NCBI RefSeq assembly: GCF_048128805.1
Contig: NC_136016.1
Location: forward strand, 18,002,176 to 18,066,175
DNA length: 64,000 bases
DNA from: Centroberyx gerrardi
Lineage: Eukaryota > Chordata > Actinopteri > Beryciformes > Berycidae
Direction of reading: 5' to 3'
In this document: positions 1 through 12,848 of the stretch, piece after piece
Layout of the letters: every line of letters begins with the position of its first letter
Position numbering within the stretch: the first letter of the stretch is position 1
Program-made: the position numbers and the translations under genes
The notes under the pieces: generated by a model
What the model saw: the letters and a program-made list of their open reading frames with translations, nothing else
The model's database searches: none
What the model was told of the DNA's origin: nothing

Positions 1-3000
1 AAACGGATCCCCCTCCCCGCAGCCACCGCACCATGTGGCTTCATAACCTTGAGCACGGGAAGTGATTTCATGCTCCTTTTTCTATGGGATGTTCGAAGAA
101 TTTGAGTAATTTCCACCCAAGGTCATCTATTGTGCCTGTTAGCTGAAAAGCAGTCGTGAGTGATAACCGCTGCGGTCGTGACGAGAATTCGCTCGGTGGT
201 TTTGAATTGTAGCTCCTCGTGCGCTCGAGACGAGAAGAAAGGCAGCAGGAACGCAGACAACTTTCAGAGCATTAGGCGTATTTTGATGTACACTCACACT
301 AATTTCTGAAATCTCTTCGCCTCTTCCATTACAGGCATATGCGCGCACACACACACACGCATAGATCAGATATGATTATACTTGGCCACTGCTGTGCTGT
401 GTTGAGTGGGTCTCCTCTCAGCGGCTCTGAGGATGTGACTGCTGGAGGCTATTGATTTTTTTCCTGATGCCCCCTGGGCTCTGGGGTAACATAAATATTA
501 TCATATTTTTCCCTGTGTGGCAAATTTGGACGGAGCAGAAGACTGTGATAGAATAAACCAAATCAATCTCTGAGGAAACCAAGGGCAAGGTGTCTTTGGA
601 GTGGCTGTGTGAGCACACTGCGAAATTGATGAATTTTATCAGTCCCTCCAGGCCGGAGCTTGGCATGGACTGTGCCGGCCTACTGTAGTTTTTGTGTTTG
701 GGGTTGTTTTGTAGGCTAGAAAGGTCTTGTTTTATGTTGCTGTGTTTTGACTTTGGCTCTGTGTTTACCTTATTGTTGTTCCTCTAATGATCTGCTTTGA
801 CTGCAGTGCAGGTGCACAGATGTGTGTTGTTTTGTTGCTTTGATCTGCGGGGGAAGGGACGGTTTGGGAGCTCTTCCACTCCACAGCCTGACATTTGTAC
901 ACTGCAGATAAGTGAAAGTATTCAGACTCAGCCCCTTCTATCAGATCATCCAAGGGGTTTCCATCCCCTCCCACCCACACTACACTAAGGCACATAAAGA
1001 TGAATGAAGATGGTAGATTGGATGATTGCAAGTCATGCTGCTCCCCTTGAAGAAAAGCCTTGGCAAGGAAGAGGACATTTCCCTTATCTCTCTCTGTCTG
1101 GAAGACTCAGAGGTGTCCATCTCTCTCCCAGGTGCTCCATATCTTTAATAGAGCATCCCCAGCCTGACAGTACTATTATGGTTAAAATGAGGCTCGGAAA
1201 TGGACGCCACTCTATTAAATGACATTTGAAGCTACGAGCTTCTCCAGTAGACTGTAAAGTAGACAAAAGCTCATGTGACAGATGGCTAGCCTCCAGTTGT
1301 GTCACCCTGACTGTCCCCCTCACCACCCAGCAGAAAGAACAGGACAGCCAGATGCCCTAATTTACTTGTTTTTCACTCCAGTCACCTCTAAATCTGTCAC
1401 CTCTGTATCTGTTGGTATATCAGAATTCAAGTCATTTGCATACCTTTAATGTTGAAGTGTCATTCAAAATCAAATAATCAATATCCTAGTCATGATGCAT
1501 GGTAACAGTTTTAGCAATGTAATTGTGACATTCTTACAGTAAATGTTACATTTACATTGTGGCAAATGTGAGTTGAATTTAGATGTCAAGCATAATACTT
1601 AAGATTCCCAGCAATGTTTTAGGTTGCGGTTCGTTAGGAGTGAGAATGTAATCGTACCAACTAGGAAACGACCCCAAAACGCAAGGTTTTATGGGTACTA
1701 GGAGATGGATGTTGACATCTAGCCAGCAGTTACTCATGCTTGGAAAGCCTCACATAACAAAATGAAGCGAGGGCAAACTGCAGTCTGGACTGATGCTCAT
1801 ATTCAGCTGTTTCTTCATGTTTTCTTACCTGGTATGAACACCAGAGAAGGAAAATTACAGCAAAGAACACAACTCCATCATGTTAGAGTTAGAGGGACTG
1901 GATTCAGATTTGTTTTGACCCCCCCAACCCCCAACTTTGCAGATGGCAGTTTACCAAAATCTGTCCAATAAACAAGCTACTTTTGAGTCCCTGGTTTACT
2001 TGTAATTGTCTCTTAGTCGTGACTTTTGGACTTATTAGGAGGTCTAACTTTTGGTTTACTTAAGAACTTGGTTTGCACACAACAAGGTTCCTCTTGTTTG
2101 GCTTAAACCTCACTGAGGAAAAAGCATCTTGTCAGAACTGCCAAGCCTTTGCTTTCCAACTGCCCTCTCTGCACAAACTCTTTTTGCCCTCTCTCCCTGC
2201 TTCCCTCTTTCTTTCTTTCTTCCTGTCTCAAACATGTACCGTTCACGCTGTCAACACATTCTCTCGCTCTCTTTCACCCCTCCTCATACACTAACTCTCA
2301 GTCATACTCCTTCCATCACTCTCTCCCTCTTCTTATTTGTGCTCGGTAAATAAATCTGATCAGGCATTTCCCCAGTTTATTAGCCAGGAGAGGCAGCCTG
2401 TGAGTGGAGGAGTGCTGACTGCAGCACATCTCTGTGCAGGGCCAGAAGATTTAATGCATACGGGATAGATCTGTCTGAGGTGAGTGTGTACAAATAGAGC
2501 GACCTCAACTTAAAAGGCAACAATCCTATCAGCGGGTAAAGGTTTCCCCTACTGATATGGTCTCATGAGCTGCTAGCAGTTTCTTTTTTAAAGTTTTCTT
2601 TTCTTTTATTGAGAACTGTCCATTTCAAAGTGTTAATCCTAATGGACTAAATCCAACTTAGTTGTAGGGCTCAAAATTTGCCTCGCATAATCTCTCATCT
2701 CTAGTAATGAAACATGACAAAAGAAATTGGCCTACTTGTGCAGTTTGGTTCAGGGTAAAACACACTTGGTGGGATGTGAGACTTTGTAAATTTGCCTTTG
2801 AAGTAGTCGCTCTGGGTGGTCGTTCCTTGTAGCTGGACCGGCGCTATCACCTCCAGAGGGAATTAAAGCGCTGTGCTGATTGCCGGATTTGCTTGCACTG
2901 AGCACTGACTAAATCACATGAATAAATAACCACTCATTGTCCTTTTAGTGTCCCCTCCTGAGTAATTTATTGACTGACCAACCAAGAAATGCACCTCAAT

Positions 3001-5003
3001 GCATGTTAATGTTCTGGGACAATCCTATAAGTTCCTCAAACAGCTGCTGGCAGCCATCTTTACCACTTAAGAGTTAGGTGATATGTGGTTGCGGATCCGT
3101 CAGGTTTCATTTCAGCTGTTTTGTCATGATGACATCTTCTGTGCAACTCCTGACTTAACCTACATTAACCCTATTCCTCCGGGATCTGTGTACTCTCAAC
3201 TATAAATAGCAGGAGTAATCACAATTCACAGCTCCCCGTGTAGTAAACCCTCTTGAAAGCAGGCGGTACACAGCATCAGGTTAGTAGGTGTTTGCGCAGA
3301 GGCATGATTCGCCATATTTTCGGAGGATTAGAGGATTTTTTTTTTCTCGCTGCATTTACTTGCTCTGGCGCAGCTTCCAGTTCAGTCACTGGAGTGGCTA
3401 CAGAGAAACACTGCCTCAGGCACTGTCAAGCACTGGCCTCGGATCAGCTTACCTTCCCGTGTCTGTACTTTATCCCTGAGAGGCTGAAGAGTAGAGAGTT
3501 GACCCATAGCTTAAGGGCAGCCTGGAGTAACGGTAATGATGTGGTAGGTTTGGTCTGACAGAGGCTCAGTTCTCTTTGGCCGCATTAGGGATTATACTGT
3601 AGTAGATATAGCCTTAAGTGAGTAGTTAACCCATACTCTGTATAAATTACAATCATTCTTACTGTCAGTGCTGCAATGCAGTTGTGCGTGATGCAAGCGC
3701 ACAAAAAGATTTGCGGATGTTGATGATGACTTTCAGGATCTCAACAATAAATAATCTGTGCATGAATTGGAAAGTGTCAACCGCACACAGAAATAATCGG
3801 ACACTTCGCGTCTCAGCTCCTGCTGAGTGAGAGATTCCTAAATCTCAAATCCCCCGTAAGCAGGAAAGCCCACATGACAGGCCCGTTTAATATTCATACT
3901 GTATTTGTGAGCCTTTCACCAAAGCAGAGCTAGCAGGAGGAGAGAGCAGTTTGTTTCCTCCCTGTGGAGCTCTTCTCTTCCTCTCAGCCCGAGGTCTTCA
4001 GTTCTCTCGTCTCCCTCACCCACAGATGGCTTGTCATATCTGTGACAAGTGTCTCGTATGAGGAGGTGCTGTAGACTGGTGCTAACAAGCATGGTGGTAA
4101 CCATACAGCTCATCACACTACTGTTAAAGCCACTTGGTGCGCTCCCAGTACGTTTCTCTCCTTGACCCATGGCATTAACAAATTACCTATTTCCTGTAGG
4201 AATTTATCATCGTGATCTAGAAATCTGTCCAAGTTGCATCAATAATTAATAATTAAAATAATAAGACTTCAGAACAAAAGGTCTGTGGAGGAGTCAGTTA
4301 ACGCTTCACTGAAGTATTAATTGAATTGCAAAAAAAAATGTGAATCTCTGGATGAGACTAAAAGAGAAACTCAGAGAGTTGTTTGTACTAAAGTTGCTCC
4401 AATTCAATTTTCCCTTTACTTTGAAGAGATCAGAGACCACATATGCTAGTGTGTAATTGCGATTTCTTGGAACCACTAAAAATGGGGCACTGTGAATCTT
4501 CACAAATCTTCAGCTGCAGCATCCACTTCATCAACCTTCATATGCCCCATAAATCCATGTAAAATAGACCCATAAGTGTCGGGGCGAGGAGAGATAAATG
4601 ACTCAGGAACACGCTCTGATTACCATCTGTCATCCCATGATCATCGCTGCCACCACAGGCTGACAAGGCGTTCTTTAAGATGCTGTTTACTCTCTGCGGT
4701 CCCGCTACACACACAGAGAATATGAATGTTACAACATGCATTATAGATCTGAGATCACAACTCCACCGAACCCCAACTGTGATTAAAAAGAGACTGTTTT
4801 GTTTTATCAGCCCTCTCCGCTTCCCTTATCAGCTCATTTGCATAATTAACACTGGCTGACGCTATCCTCACAAGCGACTGCCACTGTGATTTCTCCTGCT
4901 TGGGATTCTGCCCTACTTCATAGAGTCACTTCAGCCCTTTTTTTTTTTACAATGGGACTGCAGTGGCAGGTGTGCTTAACTTCATTCAAGATGTTACCAT
5001 TAA

Positions 5004-5691
5004 AGGAAAAATCCACCCTAAAACACTAACAGCTACTGGCAATGTACCTTGTGTTTCTGGGCCCATTTTCTTGTTTGGTGGTGTTTTTTTCTTTTATTCT
5101 TGTGGATAACTGGCCAAACGTAGACAATGTGATGTCACATTGAGATATTTCCAGTGCAGCTACAATGGAGTTTGAAAGCAGAAAATGTTTCAACTATCTA
5201 AAACATCATCATAGGTTTTGGTGTCAGTCTCTCAGAATCAAAAAGTAAGGGCTTCTTTCTAGACTTACCATTTAGCAGCGATATTCAACAATCATACTGG
5301 GAGAAAAACAGAGAGACCAATTTCTCCACTGACAATAACCCCAATAGACCAGAATGCAATGCAGCCACAAGACATTTTGAGTGAGGGGGCACGACTTGCT
5401 TTTTCTCAACTGGAAAAACTCACTCTCTTGCTCTTACTGTTTTCACTCTCTCTCTCTCTCTCTCCACCTACATGTATAAACCACAGCTGAATGGAGCAAG
5501 TTCACTCCTGGGGTTGTTGAAAGGCATTCTGGGAAATGTAGGAAATCACCAACTGAAGTAGAAATAGACAAAGCAGGTTAAGGTTGAAAGTGGTTACACC
5601 CAAAAAGTAAATTACAACACAAAATAGCTCCTGGATATCACAAATTGATGATATCTAACAGTGAAAGAGTAACTTAGGGTGGATTTTTCCT
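5004..5691. mobile_element. Non-autonomous DNA transposon (MITE), 688 bp, TTAA-type
   Basis: The ends are inverted repeats: the left end reads AGGAAAAATCCACCCTAA (5004-5021) and the right end (5674-5691) is its perfect reverse complement. The left end is preceded by TTAA (5000-5003); the right end is followed by CCAA, a possible decayed copy of that duplication. There is no coding capacity. TTAA targets are typical of piggyBac and Kolobok elements; the family assignment is inference. Confidence 0.8.
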
Positions 5692-6248
5692 CCAACAGTC
5701 CATCTGAACTTGTTGGCAAACTCCAGTATGGCATCCAGTCAAAATTTAAACGGACACAATCACTCTTCAGGCTATACAGTGTGTCGTAATGGGCCCTTAC
5801 TGTATGTTCATCCCTTCCTTTGTCACTGCCACGTCCCCCACTGTACCATTCATTTTACAAATACATTTTTAAACAGCGCATTTGGCTTCTCTCCACACCA
5901 TACATTTCCCTGATTAGACTTTTCTCATGAATATAACGCAAGGCATTTCTAGAGTATGAATAGGAAATTATCCTCTTGACCGGGGGTTGTCCGTGTTGTC
6001 TCGGCCTTTCTTTTACCAGAGATCATTTCAAGATTGACTTTTTCTTTATATAATAAGGCAAATGCTGAAGGAAAATCCAATTAAAATATATCCCTTCTCA
6101 GTTCTTGAACACTTTTAATCTAATGAGTCAGCCTCAATTTTATGGGATTTACATAGAAGTAAGACATGCACAGCACAAAGTTTAATAATGTCTATGTGCA
6201 CAATGTGGAGCAATGGGAAGGAGGAGGAAGGAGGTTTTTATTTGTGCT

Positions 6249-6272
6249 TGTGTGTGTGTGTGTGTGTGTGTG
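6249..6272. repeat. (TG)n microsatellite
   Basis: Uninterrupted TG dinucleotides in the rhbdl1 intron; polymorphic length is likely. Confidence 0.95.
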
Positions 6273-6592
6273 AGAAAGTGAGTGTGTGTGGATGTTTGTG
6301 CCTGTGTGTCATGTATTCTAGGGTGTGTGAAGGTCAGCTGATGTAGCACAGTTCTGTGAAGATGGGGTGTTTTTTGGAAATGCTTGGAGGAAGGTGACTC
6401 GGGCTGCTGTGTGATGAGTAATCCAACTCTCTCCTCTTTTGTTTTCCCCCCTCTGCTCTAAAATGCTATCCCTCGCTCTCTCTCTCTCTCTCTCTCCCCC
6501 ACCCCTCCTCCCCCTGCATTGTGCGCTCTCCTCTCCCTCTTGTCTCCACACTCCCTCCCTCCCTCTCTCTCCCCCTCTGTCTTTCCCTGCAG

Positions 6593-7335
6593 GCTCCCTG
6601 ACAGTGTCCATCACCGACATGCGCGCTCCGGTGGTGGGGGGCTCCGGGGGAGTCTACGCTCTGTGCTCGGCGCATCTGGCCAACGTCGTCATGGTAACTA
6701 CCATCATCATCACCTCCATTGTTACGCCCGAAAACGGTATCAATAGAGACGAAATGTCAGGAGCCGTCCGCTTGGTTTGAGGGAGATGGAGAGAGAGGGA
6801 GAGAGAGAGAGAGAGTTCCCCCCCCCTCCTTCACAACATCCTGAGCTTTTCTGTTGTGTGTTTTTAGTGCCTTTTTTGTTTTTTTGTTTTTTTTAGTTTG
6901 CCCTTGGGTCTCTGCAGCAGGTGTGAGTTGGATGTTTTGCTAAGTCTTTTTCCCTGCTACAGTAGGTTCACATCGATATGATGAGATAAGTACTTTTTAT
7001 TGCCCGCTAACAAGCAGTGTTTGGAGGAGCGCCATGGAATATTCCAGAGGCCAGGCGACCTCATCTCCATTTGTCACCTAAATGTAGAAGCTCTCATTTG
7101 TGTGTTGATAAGTAGCATACTGCACAGACTTAGTCCAATATTTGATATTGCAAAACCATTGCATTTTCACACTGGTCTCATAATCTCTATTGACAAAGTA
7201 AATTAGCATTTCATTAGCATAGGTTAAGTCTCATATCAGTTACTTATAAAGGTGTTTGATTCTGCTTACTTACAACACTAAGAGAGTCAATCATTCCCTT
7301 GATCCTCTGTGAGTGCCTGCTCTGTGAAGTATTTG

Positions 7336-7370
<35 letters not shown>

Positions 7371-10300
7371 AGGAGGGTTGTATGTGAAATGTCTTACCCA
7401 TTCTGTCATAAGACTCAAGGCAGTGTTATATCTGATGAATCACTTTAACTAATACAGGCCTTCACTGTGGGCAATGGAGATGCCAACAGAAATAGAAATC
7501 AAAGTGCATCGACGGGCCCAGAGCAACAGTCTGTAGCTTTGGTCTGTGCTCATAGCAACTAACAGACAGTTTATTTGGTCTGCTACGCTTGATGCCTGTT
7601 TGTTGTTGGGAGAGCCTTTAAGGCACATCTTAGTTCTGCTCTGGTGGGTTTTGTCTCGTTTGTTTTTGGCGGTATGAAGGAAATCCTTTTTGTCCAGTCT
7701 CACCCCAGTAAACCCATCTGCCATCAAGCTTCATCATCCGTTTTGCTGAAAAGAAACATTCATGTTCAGTTAAGTTTAAAGCGCCACTGTTTGCGTGACT
7801 CCCTAGAAATCACCTAGTTCCAGCTAAACTGTCAGTATACATCATCATATAAAAAGATCTAGAACAGAAATTTAACTTTGAACATTGCAGGCATTTCTCT
7901 TTATAGTTCTTGATTTTTTTTAAAGACAAACTTCAATTTTGTGTGTTCAAATGAAAGTGTCTTCATTTAATGTGCCCAATTTCCATAATCTGTGTGTGCA
8001 TGTACGTGTATGTGCATCTATTACTGTTATACATTAATCATTCTGAATAGCAGAATCCTCTCAAGCACGTTCATATGGTTTTTATAGAGGAAAAGGGCTG
8101 TGATGGAAGCTTTTTCATGTGTGAAAGGGGGGAAACACTTTCACTGACAGCCTATGAATGATCCTCAGCGCCTCTCACACATGTCGCTTTCTTTGAACAA
8201 TTCTCTATTTCAGTGTCAGCGGTATGATAACAAGATCTGTAGGGTACAAAATGAATTGGCTGTCCTTTAGTTAAAGATTGCCCTTCTGAGTGCAAGCGTG
8301 TCAAAGCAAATTGCCTTCCCTCTGAAAGCAGCAAACCACGTCACCAAGTTCAGATTTGTTGACCTCTTCCCCTCCGTGACACTCATCATTTATCGGTGAT
8401 AATATTGTTATTTCATGAGCCCTGCCACTCCGCGGTTATAGGAAACATATGGGCACAGCAGGTTTTATTTATACTTTTCTTCTGCGTCTTTAATCTTGCA
8501 TGGTATTCGCCTTCGCTTCCTCTGCAGTGAGCGAGGAGGAGAAAAAAACACTTTCTCATATACCCAGGGCCAGGAACTTAAGGAGGGACATGATTGGTGC
8601 AATTATTCATCCTGGGGAATAAATGTGTTATTCTAAGTCAGGATGCCTTTTGTTTTGTTTTTTTTATCCCCAGGAGAATCACAAGGGCTATTTATTGGGC
8701 CATTCTCCCCTCCTGCGTTAAGTTATCTTAGCCCTGATTAATAGAATGCCACTGCGTTGGAACCAGTAAGTGGAGAGTAGCCAGGTGTATAATCATGTCT
8801 CTGTCTGGTATAGGTGCTGCCGCCTTGCCCATATGGATATGGATTGTCCCGCTCTCGAGTCTAAATACATCCAGAGAATAGGAACCGAAGCGATTCTTGC
8901 CAAGCTGTTAATACACTCGTATTATCATTGATTGTTTGTGCTGTGATTGTTTGCGCTGACAAGACGTTTTCTTTCTGTGTTGCAGAACTGGGCCGGGATG
9001 CGCTGTCCGTACAAGCTGCTCCGCATGATCCTGGCGCTCGTTTGCAGTAAGTTCTCCACGTTCTGTTCCCGCTGTTACTGTTTATGTTCAATTTATAGTT
9101 TCATCCTTAACTCAACATCTAGTAAGGAGTGTGCGTTTCCTTCAACTTTGAGCGTATTTATTGTCTGCACACCTGTTCACAGTTCAACTTAACTGCCAAG
9201 TATTTATCATCTGAGTGAGGTTTAAAAGCCTCTTAAAACCGAGCAGGAGATGTGCCCCTTATGTAATCATTGTTAGTGGCTTGGAGTGAGCGGTTTGCTG
9301 ATTGGACATGTAGCATTGTTTTCAAAGCATTTGAGTCATACTACATGTCCTTTTTCGCCACACGAGCGCCAATACACTGTGACTTTCATTACTGAGCAAT
9401 ATGTTCCCTCCATCTGTCCCATGCCTCACTCCCCCATACTGAGAGTACAGCCAGTCTCTGCTGAAATATTATATTTGTCCTGAAGTGTTGTGCAAACAGG
9501 GGATACACATTTTCAAAATAAAATATCCTCGTGACACAAAGGGATTTTGTGAGCTATTATGAAGGCTAAACTAACATATGCTCTGTTTTTAAACTACCAG
9601 TATTTTATTCAGCCTTCCATACTTTATAGGGACTTGAGGAAAGCAGGGGTAAAATAACAGCCAATAAGTTTTGATAGCATTTCTATAGAATAATTAGAGG
9701 ATCCATTTTAATCCTCCTGTGACCCTTCGTTGCCTGCAGAGCCAAACTTTGAAAAAACACTACAGCATGAAGCTCATCTTTAGCCATCATCATACAGTCA
9801 TCTCAATCCTAGTCTGGACTGTTAGCACAGTAAGTCCCACACTAATCCTAGCCTTTAATACCCTTACAAAAAAGTAGTAAACTTGAAGTGTACTTGAAGT
9901 ATACTTATTAAGTATAAGAAGTGTACTAACTTTGGTAAACTATTAGGTTACTTTTAAGTGTTTTGTTACTTGTTGGGACTAAATTGACCCACCTTATAGT
10001 TTATAAAAGTGTTCTTGTAGGTATACTTTAAATTAACTTAAAAGTGCACTACCATTATTTACTAATAAAGTACTAATTTTGTGCATGATGGGACTGAAAT
10101 AGTCTATTTAAGTTCTGTAGCTCTGATTTGAGCTTCACTCACACAAATATTAAAAGTGTACTAAGGTATATTTGAACTTCTTGTGACTTAATTGGACCAC
10201 TTTTAAGTACAAAAAAGTACAAGTAAGCCAAAGTATATTATTCTCTTCTTTTGCAAAAGTATAAAAAAAAATTCAACATGATTCTTTTGCAAGTACATCA

Positions 10301-10729
10301 AAAGTAAAATAAAAGTATACTCTCTTATTTTTTTTAGTTTTAAAGGAGTATTCTAACAGTGTACTCAAATAAACTTCTTTTTTCCCATGACTACAGTCTC
10401 ACTTCTCAGACGCCTCCACACTGATCCTGTTGCTCTTCTCTGTCCCATCCTTCACAGTGAGTTCGGAGGTGGGTCGTGCGGTGTGGCTGCGCTTCTCTCC
10501 GCCCCTGCCCTCCTCGGGGCCCCAGCCCAGCTTCATGGCGCACCTCTCGGGGGCCGTGGTGGGCATCAGCATGGGGCTGCTCATCCTGCGCAGCTACGAG
10601 GAGAGCCTGCAGAAGCAGTGCTCCTGGTGGGTCATCGTCTTCTCCTTTATCACCTTCCTCCTGTTCGCCATCTTCTGGAACATCTTTGCGTACGAGCTGC
10701 TGGGCGTGCAGATCCCGCCTCCGCCCTGA
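6593..10729 (+). CDS. rhbdl1: Rhomboid-like intramembrane serine protease RHBDL1, 3' half (partial)
   Basis: Last three coding exons: 6593-6693, 8986-9046 and 10458-10729 (stop TGA). Together they give the C-terminal 143 residues in one frame; the 5' exons lie off the left edge. Rhomboids cleave type I membrane proteins inside the bilayer with a Ser-His dyad. The nucleophile motif GGSGG is visible (Ser codon 6643-6645), as is the partner His in [12 protein letters not shown] (codon 10541-10543). The protein ends in IPPPP after a last membrane segment ([18 protein letters not shown]), as in the vertebrate RHBDL1/RHBDL3 pair. The sequence alone does not cleanly separate RHBDL1 from RHBDL3. I chose RHBDL1 because wdr24, the human RHBDL1 neighbour on 16p13.3, lies 11 kb downstream. 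Splice phases match between exons (0 after Met-6693, 1 after 9046). Confidence 0.93.
7337..7369. repeat. (TG)n microsatellite
   Basis: Uninterrupted TG dinucleotides in the intron between the rhbdl1 exons ending at 6693 and starting at 8986. The rest of that intron (6694-8985) shows no gene. Confidence 0.95.
9885..10370. repeat. AAGTAC/GTACTT-rich degenerate repeat
   Basis: About 490 bp of A/T-rich sequence dominated by variants of AAGTGTACTT, AAGTATACTT and AAGTACA in both orientations, so the tract is rich in short palindromes. It ends roughly 90 bp before the acceptor of the last rhbdl1 exon (10458). It looks like an old interspersed repeat or MITE, but I could not define clean ends. Confidence 0.55.
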
Positions 10730-12848
10730 TGAAGGCCCCCCTCGGCCCTCCCACACATACACATTGACTCCAGCCCCGCCCTCGACAAAGTTTTCCCCTC
10801 GACCATAGTTACCTTACCCATTTCCTCTCGAGTTAGACCCAACTGATATCAATTCACTCAAAACTAAAGTCGACCAAGAATCCTTTTTTACAGATACTTT
10901 GCAAATCAAAGAAATATGTCTCTTTTATTAAAGAGGGATTACAGTAGCAACAAGTACAGGTGAAAGCTCCTCAGATCCATTTTGAGGAGCATTATATCTT
11001 TTTATATATGTTGAAATCTCATCCACCTTACCAGCTCTAACCTTTCAGTGAGCATTTTGCCATTGTGCTCTTTGTTTTCAGAGGGGGTGTGAAAACCCAA
11101 AGGTGTTTCATTAGTCATTTCTCTCAGTGCATCCTTCACACATTTAAAGACCCCAAGAAAAGAAAATCTGAGCTCAGTTCATGACACGTGCCTCCGGTAA
11201 AAAGGAAATGTGGGCAGGAATTATGCGAGGCGAACAGTGGGAGTGTGCACTGCAAATTATTATGAGATACTCGATTGATCCCCAGAGGAGGAATTCTCTT
11301 TTCGTTCAACCCCCTCCACAGAAAGGTCAGAGGTCAGGGTCGGATCCTGGAGCTGGTAGGGATTCAGGGTCTTGCTCAGAGACGCTTCAGTAGGGCGGAT
11401 GTTTGCTGAAATGGGAGCAGTCCGGCTGAAACACAGTCTCCCTTCTCACTGCGCCACCGAGTAGAGCTGCAGGGTGGAATATTTCAGTCAAATATAAAAA
11501 ATAATAAACATAGAAGCAGTGATGAAATATGATTGTAGTCAGGGTTTTTTTTTTTCACCACACCTGCTCTAACTCGCTGGGATCATTGTGGCTTTTTCGA
11601 AAATCGCTGGCATGCTAATGGAAGTTAAAGATGAACTAACAGAACCTGTAGCACCTCCAGCTCAATAAGAGACGTCAGTCAAAATGCTAGGTGGATTAAG
11701 AAAAACCTTTTCCCACAGCATTTACAGGCAGAATGGAGGAAAAATTATATTGGGCTGTTTTTGAATGCAAAGTTTCAGGCATCATTTTTATGGATTTTTT
11801 CTTTTTTCTTTTGGCTTATATCATCTCCTCGAAGTACCTTAGGATTAGGAACATCACTGTCATTTTCACTTCATGGGGTCTTTAAAAAGAAGAGGGCATC
11901 TCTTTTATATACTATGTGCATAACATTATACCTACACTGTGGAAACAGATAGTCGCAAGAATACATATAACACACACACGACACGCAGATGGGAAAGTGA
12001 CAGTGTAACGAGGGGGAAAGAAGATACGTTGGAAGAAGTTTGTAAGAAAATGAGAACTGAAGTTATCATTTCCTCGGTGGTCATCACTTCAAGCGAGTGA
12101 GCGCCGCCATGTTACTGTGTCATTATGTTAACCTTGCTAAAGCGCCGTGTAAAATATGTCATCCCATGCACACACACACACACACTAGACACACACACAC
12201 ACACACACACACTTTGAGAACAACCACTGCCTGATGCCATAGGTCAGCGTGGGCAACCGAAGAGAAGAACACACACACAGACAAACACACACACACACAC
12301 ACACACATGAACAGAAACATACTGGCCTCTGCCTGTTCTCGCTCTAACAGACTGAACTGGGGAGGGCGCGGATGTGTCATCACCTGACCTCTGACCTGCG
12401 TGTCCCAGAGGGCATTGGGGTCTCTGTCAGGCCCAGTCTATACCTCAGTTTCTCATTCTTAGGGACTGTATACTTTTGTAAAGGAATGTACCTATAAAAA
12501 AAAAACAAGAGTGTTATTAAGTTGTCCCCGTTTTTCATTTGATAGTGGATGTGTATATTGTATGTTCATAACTAAGAGTATATTTATTTGTATTTTTTCC
12601 TCATTTAGGGGAAAAAAAGAAACGTTTCAAATGGTGCAAACTTAATGCTATGATTGTTGTTCTTCTGATAACTCCTACTGTATGGCTTTGATCCTCTGAA
12701 AAATATTCTGTTAGGCAAAATCCCCCCCGGTTTCTTAGACGAGCACCAATGACTCAAGTTCGCTTGACTTTATAAATCTTTAGTGCTTTACAAAATAAGC
12801 CATAGAAAGAACTAATTTACAGAGGGGCAAAAGCCGAGGAGAAATAAA
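10730..12848 (+). other. Probable rhbdl1 3' UTR and downstream flank
   Basis: Non-coding sequence after the rhbdl1 stop. An AATAAA hexamer at 12843-12848 is a plausible distal poly(A) signal. Two CA microsatellites (12168-12212 and 12269-12307) lie inside. Positions 11255-11465 resemble a common teleost interspersed repeat (a 'gatccccagagg ... gggtcttgctcagag ... cactgcgccacc' pattern). The transcript end is inferred only. Confidence 0.45.
12168..12307. repeat. Two (CA)n microsatellites
   Basis: CA runs at 12168-12212 (interrupted by TAG) and 12269-12307 (interrupted by GACAA), separated by about 55 bp of unique sequence. Confidence 0.9.

Larger units (their letters stand above)
1..6592. other. 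Intron upstream of the first visible rhbdl1 exon
   Basis: I found no exon here, although the family predicts upstream rhomboid-domain and EF-hand exons; these must lie left of the window. The stretch holds a MITE at 5004-5691, a GT microsatellite at 6249-6272 and CT-rich tracts at about 2200-2330 and 6475-6590. The last tract is the polypyrimidine tract before the 6593 exon. Nothing else is supported. Confidence 0.6.

Noticed and set aside
6318-6780. Ser/Pro- and Arg/Glu-rich frames around 6.3-6.8 kb
   Set aside because: Produced by CT/GA-rich intron sequence next to the rhbdl1 exon; only 6593-6693 is coding.
10387-10808. Alternative open frames over the last rhbdl1 exon
   Set aside because: They are G+C-driven shadows; only the frame giving the rhomboid His motif and IPPPP end matches the family.
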